Assembly (NCBI GenBank): GCA_965227905.1
Contig: OZ245780.1
Span: 682,001-746,000, forward strand
Length of the DNA: 64,000 bases
Direction of reading: 5' to 3'
DNA from: CBDDHT01 sp965227905
Lineage (GTDB): Bacteria > Pseudomonadota > Alphaproteobacteria > Rhizobiales > Methyloligellaceae
Within the stretch, counting starts at the first letter, position 1, and each line of letters opens with the position of its first letter. Both the position numbers and the translations under genes were made by a program. A model generated the notes under the pieces. It was given only the letters and a program-made list of their open reading frames with translations. It had not been told where the DNA came from and ran no database searches. This document shows positions 42,484 to 51,620 of the stretch, one piece after another.

Positions 42484-42750
42484 TCAGGCGCTCATCGAAG
42501 CGATGCGAGCGGACAGGCGGGAGACCTTTCGGGAAGCGGTGTTCTTATGCAACACCCGCTTTTGCGCTGACCGCATGATTTCCGGTTGCGCCTCTCGCAG
42601 AGCCTGCTGGGCAGCAGCCTGGTCGCCGGAGGCGATTGCCTCTTCGACCCGCCTGACGAATGTCCGCATGCGGCTGCGCCGCGCTTTATTCACTTCGGTC
42701 TGATGCGCGATCTTGCGAACTGCTTTTTTCGCCGACTTGGTGTTGGCCAT
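42484..42750 (-). CDS. rpsT: 30S ribosomal protein S20
   Basis: This 88-residue basic protein matches S20 throughout: MANTKSAKKAVRKIAHQ, NKARRSRMRTFVRRVEEAI and HKNTASRKVSRLSARI. It binds 16S rRNA early in 30S assembly. Placement directly upstream of dnaA on the same strand is a conserved alphaproteobacterial arrangement. A well-formed promoter is seen about 200 bases upstream. Confidence 0.97.
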   Translation of the reverse strand: MANTKSAKKAVRKIAHQTEVNKARRSRMRTFVRRVEEAIASGDQAAAQQALREAQPEIMRSAQKRVLHKNTASRKVSRLSARIASMSA

Positions 42751-42950
42751 TTCCGTTCTTCGCCTTCGGAGACACTCGTTTCAAGTTGCGCACCCGATTC
42801 GACATCGGCACGCGCCACTTTCTTACATTGCTGGTTGCATCAATCGAAAAGCGAAGCGCGTTCGCCGTGTCTCGCTGATGCATGATGAAGGATTGCCATC
42901 TTCGCAAGCATACGTGTACGCACGTCCACAATGGTCGCAACCCGGACCCG

Positions 42951-42979
42951 TGTATAGTCGGGCAATCGGCGAGCGTCAA
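42951..42979 (-). promoter_or_regulatory. Sigma-70-type promoter for rpsT
   Basis: Read on the minus strand: TTGACG (42979-42974), a 17-base spacer, TATACA (42956-42951). The start point would be near 42944, giving a leader of roughly 190 bases before the rpsT ATG at 42750. The leader contains the small inverted repeat ACGTG-tacg-CACGT at 42912-42925. Ribosomal protein S20 is autoregulated in E. coli, so a control function of the leader is plausible but not shown. Confidence 0.65.
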
Positions 42980-43024
42980 CCTTGGCTCAACAGTGGCCAG
43001 AGCCGATGGATGACGGCAGCCGTT

Positions 43025-43798
43025 CTAGCGATTCTTGAAGCTTGGCTTCCGTTTTTCGACAAAGGCCTGCATCCCTTCCTTTTGGTCTTCGGTCGCAAAC
43101 ATGGAATGGAAGATCCGCCGCTCGAAACGGATGCCCTCCGAGAGATTTGTTTCATAGGACCGATTCACCGATTCCTTGGCCAGCATCACCGTTGGCATCG
43201 AGAAGGAGGCGATCTTGTCCGCCACCTTCAGGGCTTCGTCCATGAGCTCGTTTGCCGGGATCACGCGGCTGGCGAGACCGGCGCGCTCCGCCTCTTCGGC
43301 TTTCATGCGCCGGCCCGTGAGGCACATCTCCATGGCTTTTGCCTTGCCGACGATACGTGTCAGGCGCTGGGTCCCACCTGCGCCCGGCATGATACCGAGG
43401 GTGATCTCCGGCTGGCCGAATTCAGCCGTATCGGCAGCAAGGATGATATCGCACATAAGCGCGAGCTCGCAGCCGCCGCCAAGCGCATAACCAGCGACCG
43501 CTGCAATAACCGGTTTGCGGCAGCGGGCGACGCGATCCCAGGTTGAAATGAAGTCCTCCTTGTAGGCATCCATATAGGACTTGGACTGCATTTCCTTGAT
43601 GTCGGCGCCGGCCGCAAAGGCCTTTTCACTGCCAGTGATCACGATGGCCCCGATCTGTTCGTCCGCCTCGAACGCGTCGAGGGCCTGGCCAAGCTCGTCG
43701 ATCAGAGCGCTGTTGAGCGCATTCAGGGCATCTGGACGGTCCAGTCTGATGAGGCCAACTTTGCCCTTCTTTTCTTCAACAATGTTCTCAAACGCCAT
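43025..43798 (-). CDS. Enoyl-CoA hydratase (crotonase family)
   Basis: This 257-residue crotonase-fold enzyme hydrates trans-2-enoyl-CoA to 3-hydroxyacyl-CoA in fatty acid oxidation. The oxyanion-hole segments FAAGADIKEM and AGYALGGGCELALMCD are present, as are the catalytic glutamates of short-chain enoyl-CoA hydratase (GCELAL; GQPEITLGIMPGAGGTQRL). GGAGGGG lies nine bases before ATG 43798. It is the probable fadB1/ech-type enzyme commonly found next to mutM in this group. Confidence 0.93.
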   Translation of the reverse strand: MAFENIVEEKKGKVGLIRLDRPDALNALNSALIDELGQALDAFEADEQIGAIVITGSEKAFAAGADIKEMQSKSYMDAYKEDFISTWDRVARCRKPVIAAVAGYALGGGCELALMCDIILAADTAEFGQPEITLGIMPGAGGTQRLTRIVGKAKAMEMCLTGRRMKAEEAERAGLASRVIPANELMDEALKVADKIASFSMPTVMLAKESVNRSYETNLSEGIRFERRIFHSMFATEDQKEGMQAFVEKRKPSFKNR

Positions 43799-43879
43799 TT
43801 CGTAGCCCCTCCGGCCTTGTTTCAAACTGTGTGTTCAGTGTTTCGGTGGTGATCCGCGCACCCTCGGCAGCTGATCTGA

Positions 43880-44764
43880 TCAGCGCTGACAGGTGGTGCA
43901 GAAGAATGTCGATCGACCGCTCTGTGTAATCCGTTCAACCGTGCCGGTACATCCGGCGCGCGCGCACCCTAGACCTGAGCGGCCATAAACCGCAAATGCA
44001 TGCTGGAAATAGCCGAGCGATCCGTCGGCCTGATGATAGTCGCGCAAGGTCGATCCGCCGGCCTCGATGGCTTCCTCCAGAACCGAGATCATTGCGTTCA
44101 CGAGGCGTTTAGCGCGCTTTCCCGGCCCGCCAGCCTTCGTCGTCAGTGTCGCGGCCAGACGCCGCGGCGAAAGTTCCGCGCGATATAAGGCCTCGCACGC
44201 ATAGATATTGCCTAACCCGGCGACGATCCGCTGGTCCAGGAGGAGTGATTTCACGCTTGTCCGCCGCCCCGACGCGGCTGCTGCCAGAAATGATGGGGTC
44301 AGTTCGCCGCCCAAAGGTTCGATTCCAAGGTTTCGAAAGAGCTTGTGCTGCATTAGGCCGCCCGGTTCGATCAAGTCCATGATTCCGAAACGGCGCACGT
44401 CATTGTAACGAACCGTAGCGCCATTGCTCATGTGAAAGACAATATGATCATGGGCAGCGTTGGTGCCTGCTTGGTGAACGAAAGCGCCGGGTTTCAATGC
44501 GTCTTCACCGGGATCTTCAATCGTAAAACGGCCACTCATACCGAGATGCATCGCAAGTGTCGCTCCGTCGTCGAGTTCCGCGAGCAGATATTTCGCGCGG
44601 CGCTTGAGGGCGTCGATGCGGCGACCGGTCAGGCGTTTCGCAAAGTCGTGCGGCAGAGGAAACCGCAAATCTTGACGGTTCTGCTCCACGGTCTTGAATG
44701 AGGAACCGACCAGGACTCCTTCAAGGCCTCTTCGGACGGTCTCGACTTCGGGTAACTCTGGCAT
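43880..44764 (-). CDS. mutM: Formamidopyrimidine-DNA glycosylase
   Basis: MutM (Fpg) removes 8-oxoguanine and formamidopyrimidines. The start MPELPEVETVRRGL exposes the catalytic Pro2/Glu3. It also has the lysine in RRAKYLLAEL, the helix-two-turn-helix SLLLDQRIVAGLGNIYACE, and a C-terminal zinc finger (C-x4-C ... CTTC, within CARAGCTG and FFCTTCQR). The 294-residue length is normal. It is divergent from ubiE, with 47 bases between the starts. Confidence 0.96.
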   Translation of the reverse strand: MPELPEVETVRRGLEGVLVGSSFKTVEQNRQDLRFPLPHDFAKRLTGRRIDALKRRAKYLLAELDDGATLAMHLGMSGRFTIEDPGEDALKPGAFVHQAGTNAAHDHIVFHMSNGATVRYNDVRRFGIMDLIEPGGLMQHKLFRNLGIEPLGGELTPSFLAAAASGRRTSVKSLLLDQRIVAGLGNIYACEALYRAELSPRRLAATLTTKAGGPGKRAKRLVNAMISVLEEAIEAGGSTLRDYHQADGSLGYFQHAFAVYGRSGLGCARAGCTGTVERITQSGRSTFFCTTCQR

Positions 44765-44811
44765 CGGCGGGACCATAGCCTGCCATAGACGGCTGCGCTA
44801 TTGTCCCGCGC

Positions 44812-45582
44812 ATGAGCGATGAAACACGAATGGACAAGGGCGAGGCGAGTTTTGGGTTCGCTGCAGTCCCTGCGACCGACAAGCAAGGCATGGTCAATCA
44901 GGTTTTCGCGCGCGTTGCGCAGCGTTACGACCTGATGAACGACGTGATGTCAGGCGGTCTTCACCGCCTCTGGAAGGATGCCTTTATCAACTGGTTGGCA
45001 CCACCGCGAACGGACGAAAGTTTTGCCTTGCTCGACGTGGCTGGCGGGACGGGCGACATTGCCGGGCGGTTTCTATCTGCTGCGGGAGGCGGCGCGCGTG
45101 CGGTGATCTGCGACATCAGTGCCGAAATGATGGCCGTGGGCCGAGATCGGATGCGGCAGGCCGGCCATAGCGGCATCGCCTTTGTCCAGGGGAACGCGGA
45201 AGCTTTGCCTGTTGCCGACGGTTCCATGGACGCCTACACCATTGCCTTCGGGATTCGGAACGTGACCAATCTCGAAGCCGCTCTCGCCGAAAGCCGTCGT
45301 GTGTTGCGGCCGGGTGGCCGGTTCCTCTGTCTTGAGTTTTCAGAAGTCCAGATTCCGGTATTGGATACCGTCTATGAGCGCTATTCCTTCGATGCCATAC
45401 CGATGATCGGTGCAGCAGTCGCAGGTTCGGCGCAGCCCTATCGTTACCTTGTCGAGAGCATCCGCCGGTTCCCGAACCAGGAGACATTTGCAGCAATGAT
45501 CAGGGATGCAGGTTATGGCCAGGTCAAATACCGCAACCTGAGCGGTGGGATTGCAGCCATGCATTCCGGCTGGCGACTTTAG
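44812..45582 (+). CDS. ubiE: UbiE/COQ5 demethylmenaquinone/ubiquinone C-methyltransferase
   Basis: UbiE is a 256-residue SAM-dependent C-methyltransferase of ubiquinone synthesis. Signatures are YDLMNDVMSGGLHRLWKD, the SAM motif LLDVAGGTGDIAGRFL, and the C-terminal YRNLSGGIAAMHSGWRL. The start is placed at the ATG at 44812. It forms an operon with ubiB, which begins 18 bases after its stop. Confidence 0.96.
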   Translation: MSDETRMDKGEASFGFAAVPATDKQGMVNQVFARVAQRYDLMNDVMSGGLHRLWKDAFINWLAPPRTDESFALLDVAGGTGDIAGRFLSAAGGGARAVICDISAEMMAVGRDRMRQAGHSGIAFVQGNAEALPVADGSMDAYTIAFGIRNVTNLEAALAESRRVLRPGGRFLCLEFSEVQIPVLDTVYERYSFDAIPMIGAAVAGSAQPYRYLVESIRRFPNQETFAAMIRDAGYGQVKYRNLSGGIAAMHSGWRL

Positions 45583-45600
45583 AACGCGATTGTTAGCCAA

Positions 45601-47178
45601 ATGGCGAACGCCCTCACAAATATGTCCCGATTGGCGCGAGCCGGCCTGGTGCTTGCCCGCAATGGCGCATCGGTCGTACCGCCGGATGCCGACCTTCCAG
45701 GACCGGTGCGACTGCTGACCAAGATGATTGCAGCTTTTGGACGCAAGAGAGGTGGGGCGAATACGGCCCGGCTTTCGACTGCGTTAACGTCGCTCGGCCC
45801 GAGCTACATCAAACTCGGTCAGTTCCTTGCAACGCGCGACGATCTCGTCGGAGCCGAGATTGCCCGCGATCTGACCACGCTGCAGGATAAGCTGCCGCCT
45901 TTCTCGAGCGAAGAGGCCCGACAGACGATCGAGGCCGATATCGGTAGGCCGGTGTCGGATTTGTTTGAGGATTTCGGGCCTCCTGTCGCCGCAGCCTCCA
46001 TTGCACAAGTCCATAAAGCGGTCGTGCGCGATGCGTCAGGCGCACTCAATCCTGTTGCCGTCAAGATTTTGCGGCCGAAGGTCGAAGAACGGTTTCGCAA
46101 GGATCTCGACACCTACTTCTTCGCGGCCCGCATGGTCGAACGTCTTCATCCACCGTCGCGGCGTCTGAGACCTGTCACGGTCGTCGATACGCTGGCCCGC
46201 TCGACAGCTATCGAGATGGATCTGCGAATGGAAGCCGCGGCGCTTTCAGAGATGGCGGACAATACGGTGGACGATGATGGATTTCGCGTGCCCAAAGTCG
46301 ACTGGGCCCGAAGCGGCAAGCGCGTTCTGACATTGGAATGGATCGACGGGATACCAATGTCGGATGTCGAAGGATTGCGTGCAGCCGGCCATGACCTCGA
46401 TGCGTTGGGCGCCCATCTTATTCGCAGCTTCCTGCGCCATGCCATGCGCGATGGTTTCTTCCACGCCGACATGCATCAGGGCAATCTCTTCGTCGACCGG
46501 GATGGTCAGATCGTTGCCGTCGACTGCGGCATCATGGGGCGCCTCGGGCCTGTTGAGCAGCGTTTTCTAGCCGAAATCCTCTACGGCTTTATCACCCGGG
46601 ACTATCACCGCGTCTCCCAGGTGCATTTCGATGCTGGCTATGTACCGCGCGAGGAATCCGTTGAGGTTTTTGCGCAGGCCCTGCGTGCCATCGGTGAGCC
46701 GCTTATGGGGCGGACGGCCGACGAAATATCCATGGGTCATCTGTTAGGTCAGCTCTTCCAATATACGGAAGTGTTCAATATGCGCACCCAGCCGCAACTG
46801 ATCCTGCTGCAGAAAACGATGGTCGTCGTCGAAGGCGTGGCGCGCACTCTCGATCCACGGCTCAATATTTGGACCGCATCGGAACCTGTCGTCCGCGATT
46901 GGATGGAAAAGCAGATCGGACCCGATGCCCGCATCCAGGAAGCTGCCGAGGGTGCCGCATCGCTCGGTCGACTGTTGAGCGATGCACCGCGGCTCATTTC
47001 TGAAGCGGAGCAGGTTGCCACGAGCTTCGCTTCCATGGCATCGGGCGGACTTCGATTGGATGGTCACACGATCGAACGGCTTGCCGAAGCGCAAGCACGA
47101 GAGGGAAGTTCGAGCCGCTGGGCATTGTGGGTTGGCGCCCTGTCTCTCGCGGCAATCGCTGTAGCGATGGTTCTATAA
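45601..47178 (+). CDS. ubiB: UbiB, atypical kinase-like protein of ubiquinone synthesis
   Basis: UbiB is an ABC1/ADCK-type protein needed for coenzyme Q assembly. The 525 residues include the family KxGQ motif (SYIKLGQFLATRDDL), AAASIAQVHKAVV (Ala-rich nucleotide loop), the invariant lysine PVAVKILRPKV, catalytic HADMHQGNLFVDRDGQIVAVD with DCGIMGRL, and a C-terminal transmembrane helix (WALWVGALSLAAIAVAMVL). It is transcribed with ubiE. Confidence 0.95.
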   Translation: MANALTNMSRLARAGLVLARNGASVVPPDADLPGPVRLLTKMIAAFGRKRGGANTARLSTALTSLGPSYIKLGQFLATRDDLVGAEIARDLTTLQDKLPPFSSEEARQTIEADIGRPVSDLFEDFGPPVAAASIAQVHKAVVRDASGALNPVAVKILRPKVEERFRKDLDTYFFAARMVERLHPPSRRLRPVTVVDTLARSTAIEMDLRMEAAALSEMADNTVDDDGFRVPKVDWARSGKRVLTLEWIDGIPMSDVEGLRAAGHDLDALGAHLIRSFLRHAMRDGFFHADMHQGNLFVDRDGQIVAVDCGIMGRLGPVEQRFLAEILYGFITRDYHRVSQVHFDAGYVPREESVEVFAQALRAIGEPLMGRTADEISMGHLLGQLFQYTEVFNMRTQPQLILLQKTMVVVEGVARTLDPRLNIWTASEPVVRDWMEKQIGPDARIQEAAEGAASLGRLLSDAPRLISEAEQVATSFASMASGGLRLDGHTIERLAEAQAREGSSSRWALWVGALSLAAIAVAMVL

Positions 47179-47195
47179 GTCAGCGTCAGCTGTCA

Positions 47196-47441
47196 TTAGT
47201 GGTCGTGACCATGGTCCTGGCCGCCGATATGCTCGAACCGGCCTTCGCGAATAGCCGTGGCGAAGTGGTCCATCATCCGTGCGGTTGTTTCCGGACCATG
47301 CAGACGGACGAGCGAAGATATGGCCGCGCTCATCGCAGTACCGGCGACAAGATCCAGAGGAATGTCTTTTTCAAGCGCAGCCTGCCAGGTCTTGGTGAAC
47401 ATCTCGGCGGCCTCTCGGGTCATTTCAATCGGGTCTGCCAT
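47196..47441 (-). CDS. Small unknown protein with His-rich C-terminus
   Basis: I do not recognise a named family. The 81-residue protein is predicted all-helical (EMFTKTWQAALEKDIPLDLV; AAISSLVRLHGPETTARMMD), has no signal peptide, and ends HIGGQDHGHDH, a possible metal-binding tail. GGAGA lies eight bases before ATG 47441. It stands alone on the minus strand between ubiB (convergent, 17-base gap) and coaBC (divergent). Confidence 0.65.
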   Translation of the reverse strand: MADPIEMTREAAEMFTKTWQAALEKDIPLDLVAGTAMSAAISSLVRLHGPETTARMMDHFATAIREGRFEHIGGQDHGHDH

Positions 47442-47599
47442 ATTGTCTCCTTTGTGGCAGATTTCGTGCCGCTGGCTTTTGATCGATTGTTGAGCCCGTA
47501 TCGGGCAATCTGCCAATTGCCGCACAAATTGCGGAATTCGTTAATCGGGTTCACAACGGGTAGCACATGGTGCGCCTCGTCTGTGGTAAAAGATACGCC

Positions 47600-48859
47600 A
47601 TGAAATCCACCCGGCCTGGAGCCTTGAACCTCGTGGCAGACAAACGTGTTCTACTGATTATCGCGGGCGGCATTGCTGCCTACAAATCGCTTGAGCTGAT
47701 TCGGCGATTGCGGGATCGCAATGTGCGGGTTCGGGTCGTTCTGACCCGTGCTGGATCTGAATTCGTGACGCCACTTTCTGTCGGAGCTCTCGCAGGCGAG
47801 AGTGCCTTTACCGATCTGTTCGATCCTGAGAGCGAATTCGATGTCGGTCACATCCGCCTCGCGCGTGATACCGACCTTGTCGTCGTCGCGCCGGCGACAG
47901 CCGACCTCATGGCCAAGATGGCGGCCGGGCAAGCCGATGACCTGGCCACGGCCGTCCTGCTTGCCACCGGGGCGCCTGTCCTCGTCGCGCCTGCCATGAA
48001 TCCGTATATGTGGAGTCACGTGGCAACCAAACGCAATGTTGCGCAGTTGGCAGCGGATGGCGTGCGTTTCATCGGTCCAAACGAAGGAGAGATGGCAGAG
48101 TCCGGAGAGCATGGTGTCGGGCGAATGGCCGAAGTGCCGGAAATCCTCGATGCCATCGCGGTAGCTCTTGATGCCTCAAAAGATCTGCTGCTCGATGGTC
48201 AGCATGTCCTTGTCACGTCAGGACCGACGCATGAGCCGATCGATCCGGTTCGCTATATTGCAAACCGCTCCTCGGGGCGTCAGGGCCATGCGATTGCGGC
48301 TGCGGCAGCATCGCTCGGTGCAAGGGTCACGCTTGTATCTGGGCCGACGAAACTGGCCGATCCACCGGGCGTTCATGTCAATCATGTCGAAACGGCAGAC
48401 CAGATGCTGGTTGCTGTCAAAGATAGCCTTCCAGCCGATATTGCGGTTTGTGCCGCCGCTGTCGCCGACTGGCGGGTCGCGCATGAAGCGGACGAGAAGA
48501 TCAAGAAGCTCCACGATGGGGAAGGCATGCAACTGGCGTTGACCGAGAATCCCGATATTCTCAAGACGATCTCGGCGCCGGGTCCGAGCCGACCATCGCT
48601 CGTCATCGGGTTTGCCGCTGAGACGGAACATGTGGTTGAGAACGCGACTGCGAAGCGCCTTCGAAAGGGATGCGATTGGATTGTCGCCAACGACGTCTCG
48701 GCGGAGTCGGGCGTTTTCGGCGGTACGCGAAATGCTGTCCACCTGATCTCTGCCGATGGTGTCGAGAGCTGGCCTGACATGGCCAAGGAAGATGTAGCCG
48801 GTGCATTGATGAAACGGGCGAGCCAGTCGTTGGCGTCGCTGAAATCGGCAGCCGAATGA
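47600..48859 (+). CDS. coaBC: Bifunctional phosphopantothenoylcysteine decarboxylase/synthetase
   Basis: CoaBC (Dfp) makes 4'-phosphopantetheine in coenzyme A synthesis. The 419-residue protein has the flavoprotein CoaC half (RVLLIIAGGIAAYKSLELIR; catalytic H in GHIRLARDTD; PAMNPYMW) and the CoaB half (TSGPTHEPIDPVRYIANRSS; KIKKLHDGEGMQLALTENPD; ANDVSAESGVFGG). The start is set at ATG 47600; an upstream start at 47567 is possible. dut follows 6 bases after its stop. Confidence 0.95.
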   Translation: MKSTRPGALNLVADKRVLLIIAGGIAAYKSLELIRRLRDRNVRVRVVLTRAGSEFVTPLSVGALAGESAFTDLFDPESEFDVGHIRLARDTDLVVVAPATADLMAKMAAGQADDLATAVLLATGAPVLVAPAMNPYMWSHVATKRNVAQLAADGVRFIGPNEGEMAESGEHGVGRMAEVPEILDAIAVALDASKDLLLDGQHVLVTSGPTHEPIDPVRYIANRSSGRQGHAIAAAAASLGARVTLVSGPTKLADPPGVHVNHVETADQMLVAVKDSLPADIAVCAAAVADWRVAHEADEKIKKLHDGEGMQLALTENPDILKTISAPGPSRPSLVIGFAAETEHVVENATAKRLRKGCDWIVANDVSAESGVFGGTRNAVHLISADGVESWPDMAKEDVAGALMKRASQSLASLKSAAE

Positions 48860-48865
48860 CGGTCC

Positions 48866-49336
48866 ATGTCATCTGATTCTCAATCTGTCCGCGTGGCCTT
48901 TGCCGTACTGCCGCACGGTGAAGAAATGGAACTGCCGGCTTATCAGAGTGCCGATGCAGCCGGTTTCGATATCCGCGCTGCGGTCGGCGCGGGCGAGCCG
49001 GTTGTCTTGGAGCCCGGCGAGCGGGCGCTTGTGCCGACAGGACTCAGCATGGCATTGCCGCCTGGATATGAAGCGCAGATTCGCCCGCGGTCCGGTCTTG
49101 CCCTGAAGCACGGCTTGACCGTGCTCAATGCGCCCGGCACGATCGATGCGGACTACCGCGGTGAAGTTATGGTGCTTCTCGTCAATCTCGGAGACGCGCC
49201 TTATGAGATCAGCCGCGGCGCCAGAATCGCACAGATGATTGTCCAACCGGTCGTGCATGCGACAATTGACGTCGTCGCTGCGTTAAACCGGACCGACCGG
49301 GGGGACGGCGGATTCGGGTCAACCGGAAGCGAGTGA
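48866..49336 (+). CDS. dut: dUTP diphosphatase
   Basis: This 156-residue trimeric dUTPase hydrolyses dUTP to dUMP. All five motifs are visible: AGFDIRA, RPRSGLALKHG, LNAPGTIDADYRGEV, RIAQMIVQPV, and the C-terminal RGDGGFGSTG. It is in a tight run coaBC-dut-moeB. Confidence 0.96.
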   Translation: MSSDSQSVRVAFAVLPHGEEMELPAYQSADAAGFDIRAAVGAGEPVVLEPGERALVPTGLSMALPPGYEAQIRPRSGLALKHGLTVLNAPGTIDADYRGEVMVLLVNLGDAPYEISRGARIAQMIVQPVVHATIDVVAALNRTDRGDGGFGSTGSE

Positions 49337-49342
49337 ACAACC

Positions 49343-50188
49343 ATGTTGAGCGACATCGAGATAGAGCGTTACAAGCGCCACCTGGTCCTGAAGGATGTCG
49401 GAGGCCCGGGCCAGCAGGCTCTCAAGGCCGCGAAAGTTCTCGTTGTTGGCGCCGGCGGGCTTGGCTCACCAGTCCTGATGTATCTGGCTGCTGCCGGTGT
49501 TGGCACGCTCGGCATCATCGACGATGATCATGTTTCCCTCGACAACTTGCAACGGCAGATCGCACACGACACCGACCGGGTCGGGACGCCGAAAACCGAA
49601 AGTGCGGCTGCAACGATCGCGCGTCTCAATCCGCATGTGGAAGTGCGCACTCATGCCGAACGTCTGGAGGCAGAGAATGCCCTCCACGTCATCTGCCAAT
49701 ACGATATCGTTGCCGATGGTTCCGACAATTTCGCAACGCGCTATCTCGTCAACGACGCCTGCTATCTTGCGAAGAAGCCGCTCGTTTTTGCTGCTCTTGG
49801 ACCCTTCGATGGACACCTGACGACGTTTCGCGCTTTCGAGAACGGCCCCGACGGCACGCCGTATCCCAACTATCGCTGCATCTTTCCCGAGGCACCGCCA
49901 CCGGGAGCGGTCGCGAACTGCTCGGAGGTTGGCGTCCTTGGAGCCGTGCCCGGCGTTCTCGGCACCATGCAGGCCATGGAGGTCTTGAAGGAGATCATGG
50001 GAATCGGCGAAACTCTGGCAGGCCGTCTGGTCATCTATGATGCGCTTGCCTGCCGGTTTCAGACCGTCAAGATCGCCTGGGACCCGAAGAATCCCTTGAG
50101 TGGCGAGACGCCGACCATTACGGATTTATCTATCCATGCGAAGGGCGATGGGGCTGGGACTGACAGCGCCGCCTGCGCCGCCCAATGA
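49343..50188 (+). CDS. moeB: MoeB/ThiF-family E1-like adenylyltransferase
   Basis: This 281-residue E1-like enzyme adenylates the C-terminus of a ubiquitin-like sulfur carrier (MoaD or ThiS). It shows GAGGLGSPVLMYLAAAGVG (nucleotide loop), DDDHVSLDNLQRQIAH (substrate Asp and Arg) and the crossover region PYPNYRCIFPEAPPPG followed by NCSEVGVLG. The first zinc cysteine pair of E. coli MoeB is incomplete here (NYRC, not CYRC), so it may lack structural zinc. No rhodanese domain is present. The start lies six bases after the dut stop. Confidence 0.88.
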   Translation: MLSDIEIERYKRHLVLKDVGGPGQQALKAAKVLVVGAGGLGSPVLMYLAAAGVGTLGIIDDDHVSLDNLQRQIAHDTDRVGTPKTESAAATIARLNPHVEVRTHAERLEAENALHVICQYDIVADGSDNFATRYLVNDACYLAKKPLVFAALGPFDGHLTTFRAFENGPDGTPYPNYRCIFPEAPPPGAVANCSEVGVLGAVPGVLGTMQAMEVLKEIMGIGETLAGRLVIYDALACRFQTVKIAWDPKNPLSGETPTITDLSIHAKGDGAGTDSAACAAQ

Positions 50189-50213
50189 AACGACATTAGA
50201 GAAGGTCTTTGCA

Positions 50214-51620
50214 ATGCCGCGTTCCAACTCCCTTGCAACACGCGACATTGAAAGCCTCGTTCACCCACAAACAAACCTCGTACGCCATAAAGAGGTTGGT
50301 CCGACATTCGTTGCGCGGGGCAATGGGGTGTGGGTCACCGACGATGACGGCAATGCGCAACTCGATGCTGTCAGCGGTCTCTGGTGCGCCTCGCTCGGCC
50401 TTGCGTCGGAGCGCCTTGCGGACGTCGCCGCAGCGCAGATCCGCGAATTGGCCTACGCCCATCTCTACCGGCATAACTCCCACGAACCGGCGGTCGAACT
50501 GGCCGAAAAACTCCTCTCTATTGCTCCTTCGCATATGTCGAAGGTCCATTTCCAGTGCTCGGGTTCGGAGGCAAACGACGTCGCGATCAAACTGGTCTGG
50601 TACTACCACCATGCAATGGGGCGACCCGAAAAACGCAAGATCATTTCGCGCAAGGGCGCCTATCACGGAAGTTCCGTCGCCACGGTGAGCCTTTCGGGCA
50701 AGTCCGATATGCATGCTGGTTTCGGTTTGCCACTGGACGGCTTTCTTCACACGGAAACACCGAACTACTTTGCCAGCGCTATGCCGGGCGAGTCCGAAGA
50801 AGACTATGCGACGCGGTTAGTGGATGCGTTGGGAAAACTGATCGAAGAGGAGGGCCCCGAAACGATTGCGGCATTCTTCGCGGAACCGGTTCTGGGGTCT
50901 TCCGGCTCCATTCCGCCGCCCGCCAGCTATTTCGAGAAGGTTCAGGTCTTGCTTGCAAAGCATGACATTCTTTTTGTGGCAGATGAGGTGATCTGCGGGT
51001 TCGGCCGGACCGGGTCCATGTGGGGCAGCGAGACCTTCGGTATCGTGCCGGACATCATGAGTTCCGCCAAAGCTCTGTCCGCCGGCATGGCACCAATTTC
51101 TGCATTGCTGATTAGCCAGAAAGTGCACGATGCCATGGTCCAGCAAAGCGAGTTGCTCGGGAGTTTCGCGCATGGCCATACCTATGCAGGCCATCCGGTG
51201 AGTGCTGCCGTAGCGCTAGAGACTCTGAAAATCTATGAAGAAATGGATCTTTTGACGCATATCGGTCGCCAGTCGCGATGTCTGCAAAATGCGCTGAAGC
51301 CGCTTGCGGATCATCCGATGGTCGGCTCGCTCGATGTCGTGGGATTCATGGCCGGCATGGAGCTCGTTCGCAACAAGCAAGAAAAGCAGCTGTTTGAAGC
51401 AGGAGATGGGATCGGCGCACGCGTCGCCGACGCCTCGCGCCGACATGGGCTGATCCATCGCGGCATGGGCAATCGAATTGCCTTCGCTCCGGCCTATGTG
51501 ATGGGTGAAGACGAAATCAATGAGGTTGGCAGACGGCTCAAGCTTGCACTGGACGATGTCTGGAGCGAGGTGTCGCGCGAAAGGTCCACTATTGCCGCTG
51601 GGCTTCAAGCCGGGCTCTGA
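50214..51620 (+). CDS. Class III pyridoxal-phosphate aminotransferase
   Basis: This 468-residue omega-amino acid:pyruvate/amine aminotransferase-type enzyme has SGSEANDVAIKLVWYYHHA (phosphate-binding region), KGAYHGSSVATVSLSG, DEVICGFGRTGSMWG (the cofactor-binding Asp) and the catalytic lysine in IMSSAKALSAGMAPISA. The substrate (an omega-amino acid or diamine) cannot be read from the sequence. GAAGG precedes ATG 50214. Its last 32 bases overlap the end of the convergent coiled-coil gene. Confidence 0.9.
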   Translation: MPRSNSLATRDIESLVHPQTNLVRHKEVGPTFVARGNGVWVTDDDGNAQLDAVSGLWCASLGLASERLADVAAAQIRELAYAHLYRHNSHEPAVELAEKLLSIAPSHMSKVHFQCSGSEANDVAIKLVWYYHHAMGRPEKRKIISRKGAYHGSSVATVSLSGKSDMHAGFGLPLDGFLHTETPNYFASAMPGESEEDYATRLVDALGKLIEEEGPETIAAFFAEPVLGSSGSIPPPASYFEKVQVLLAKHDILFVADEVICGFGRTGSMWGSETFGIVPDIMSSAKALSAGMAPISALLISQKVHDAMVQQSELLGSFAHGHTYAGHPVSAAVALETLKIYEEMDLLTHIGRQSRCLQNALKPLADHPMVGSLDVVGFMAGMELVRNKQEKQLFEAGDGIGARVADASRRHGLIHRGMGNRIAFAPAYVMGEDEINEVGRRLKLALDDVWSEVSRERSTIAAGLQAGL

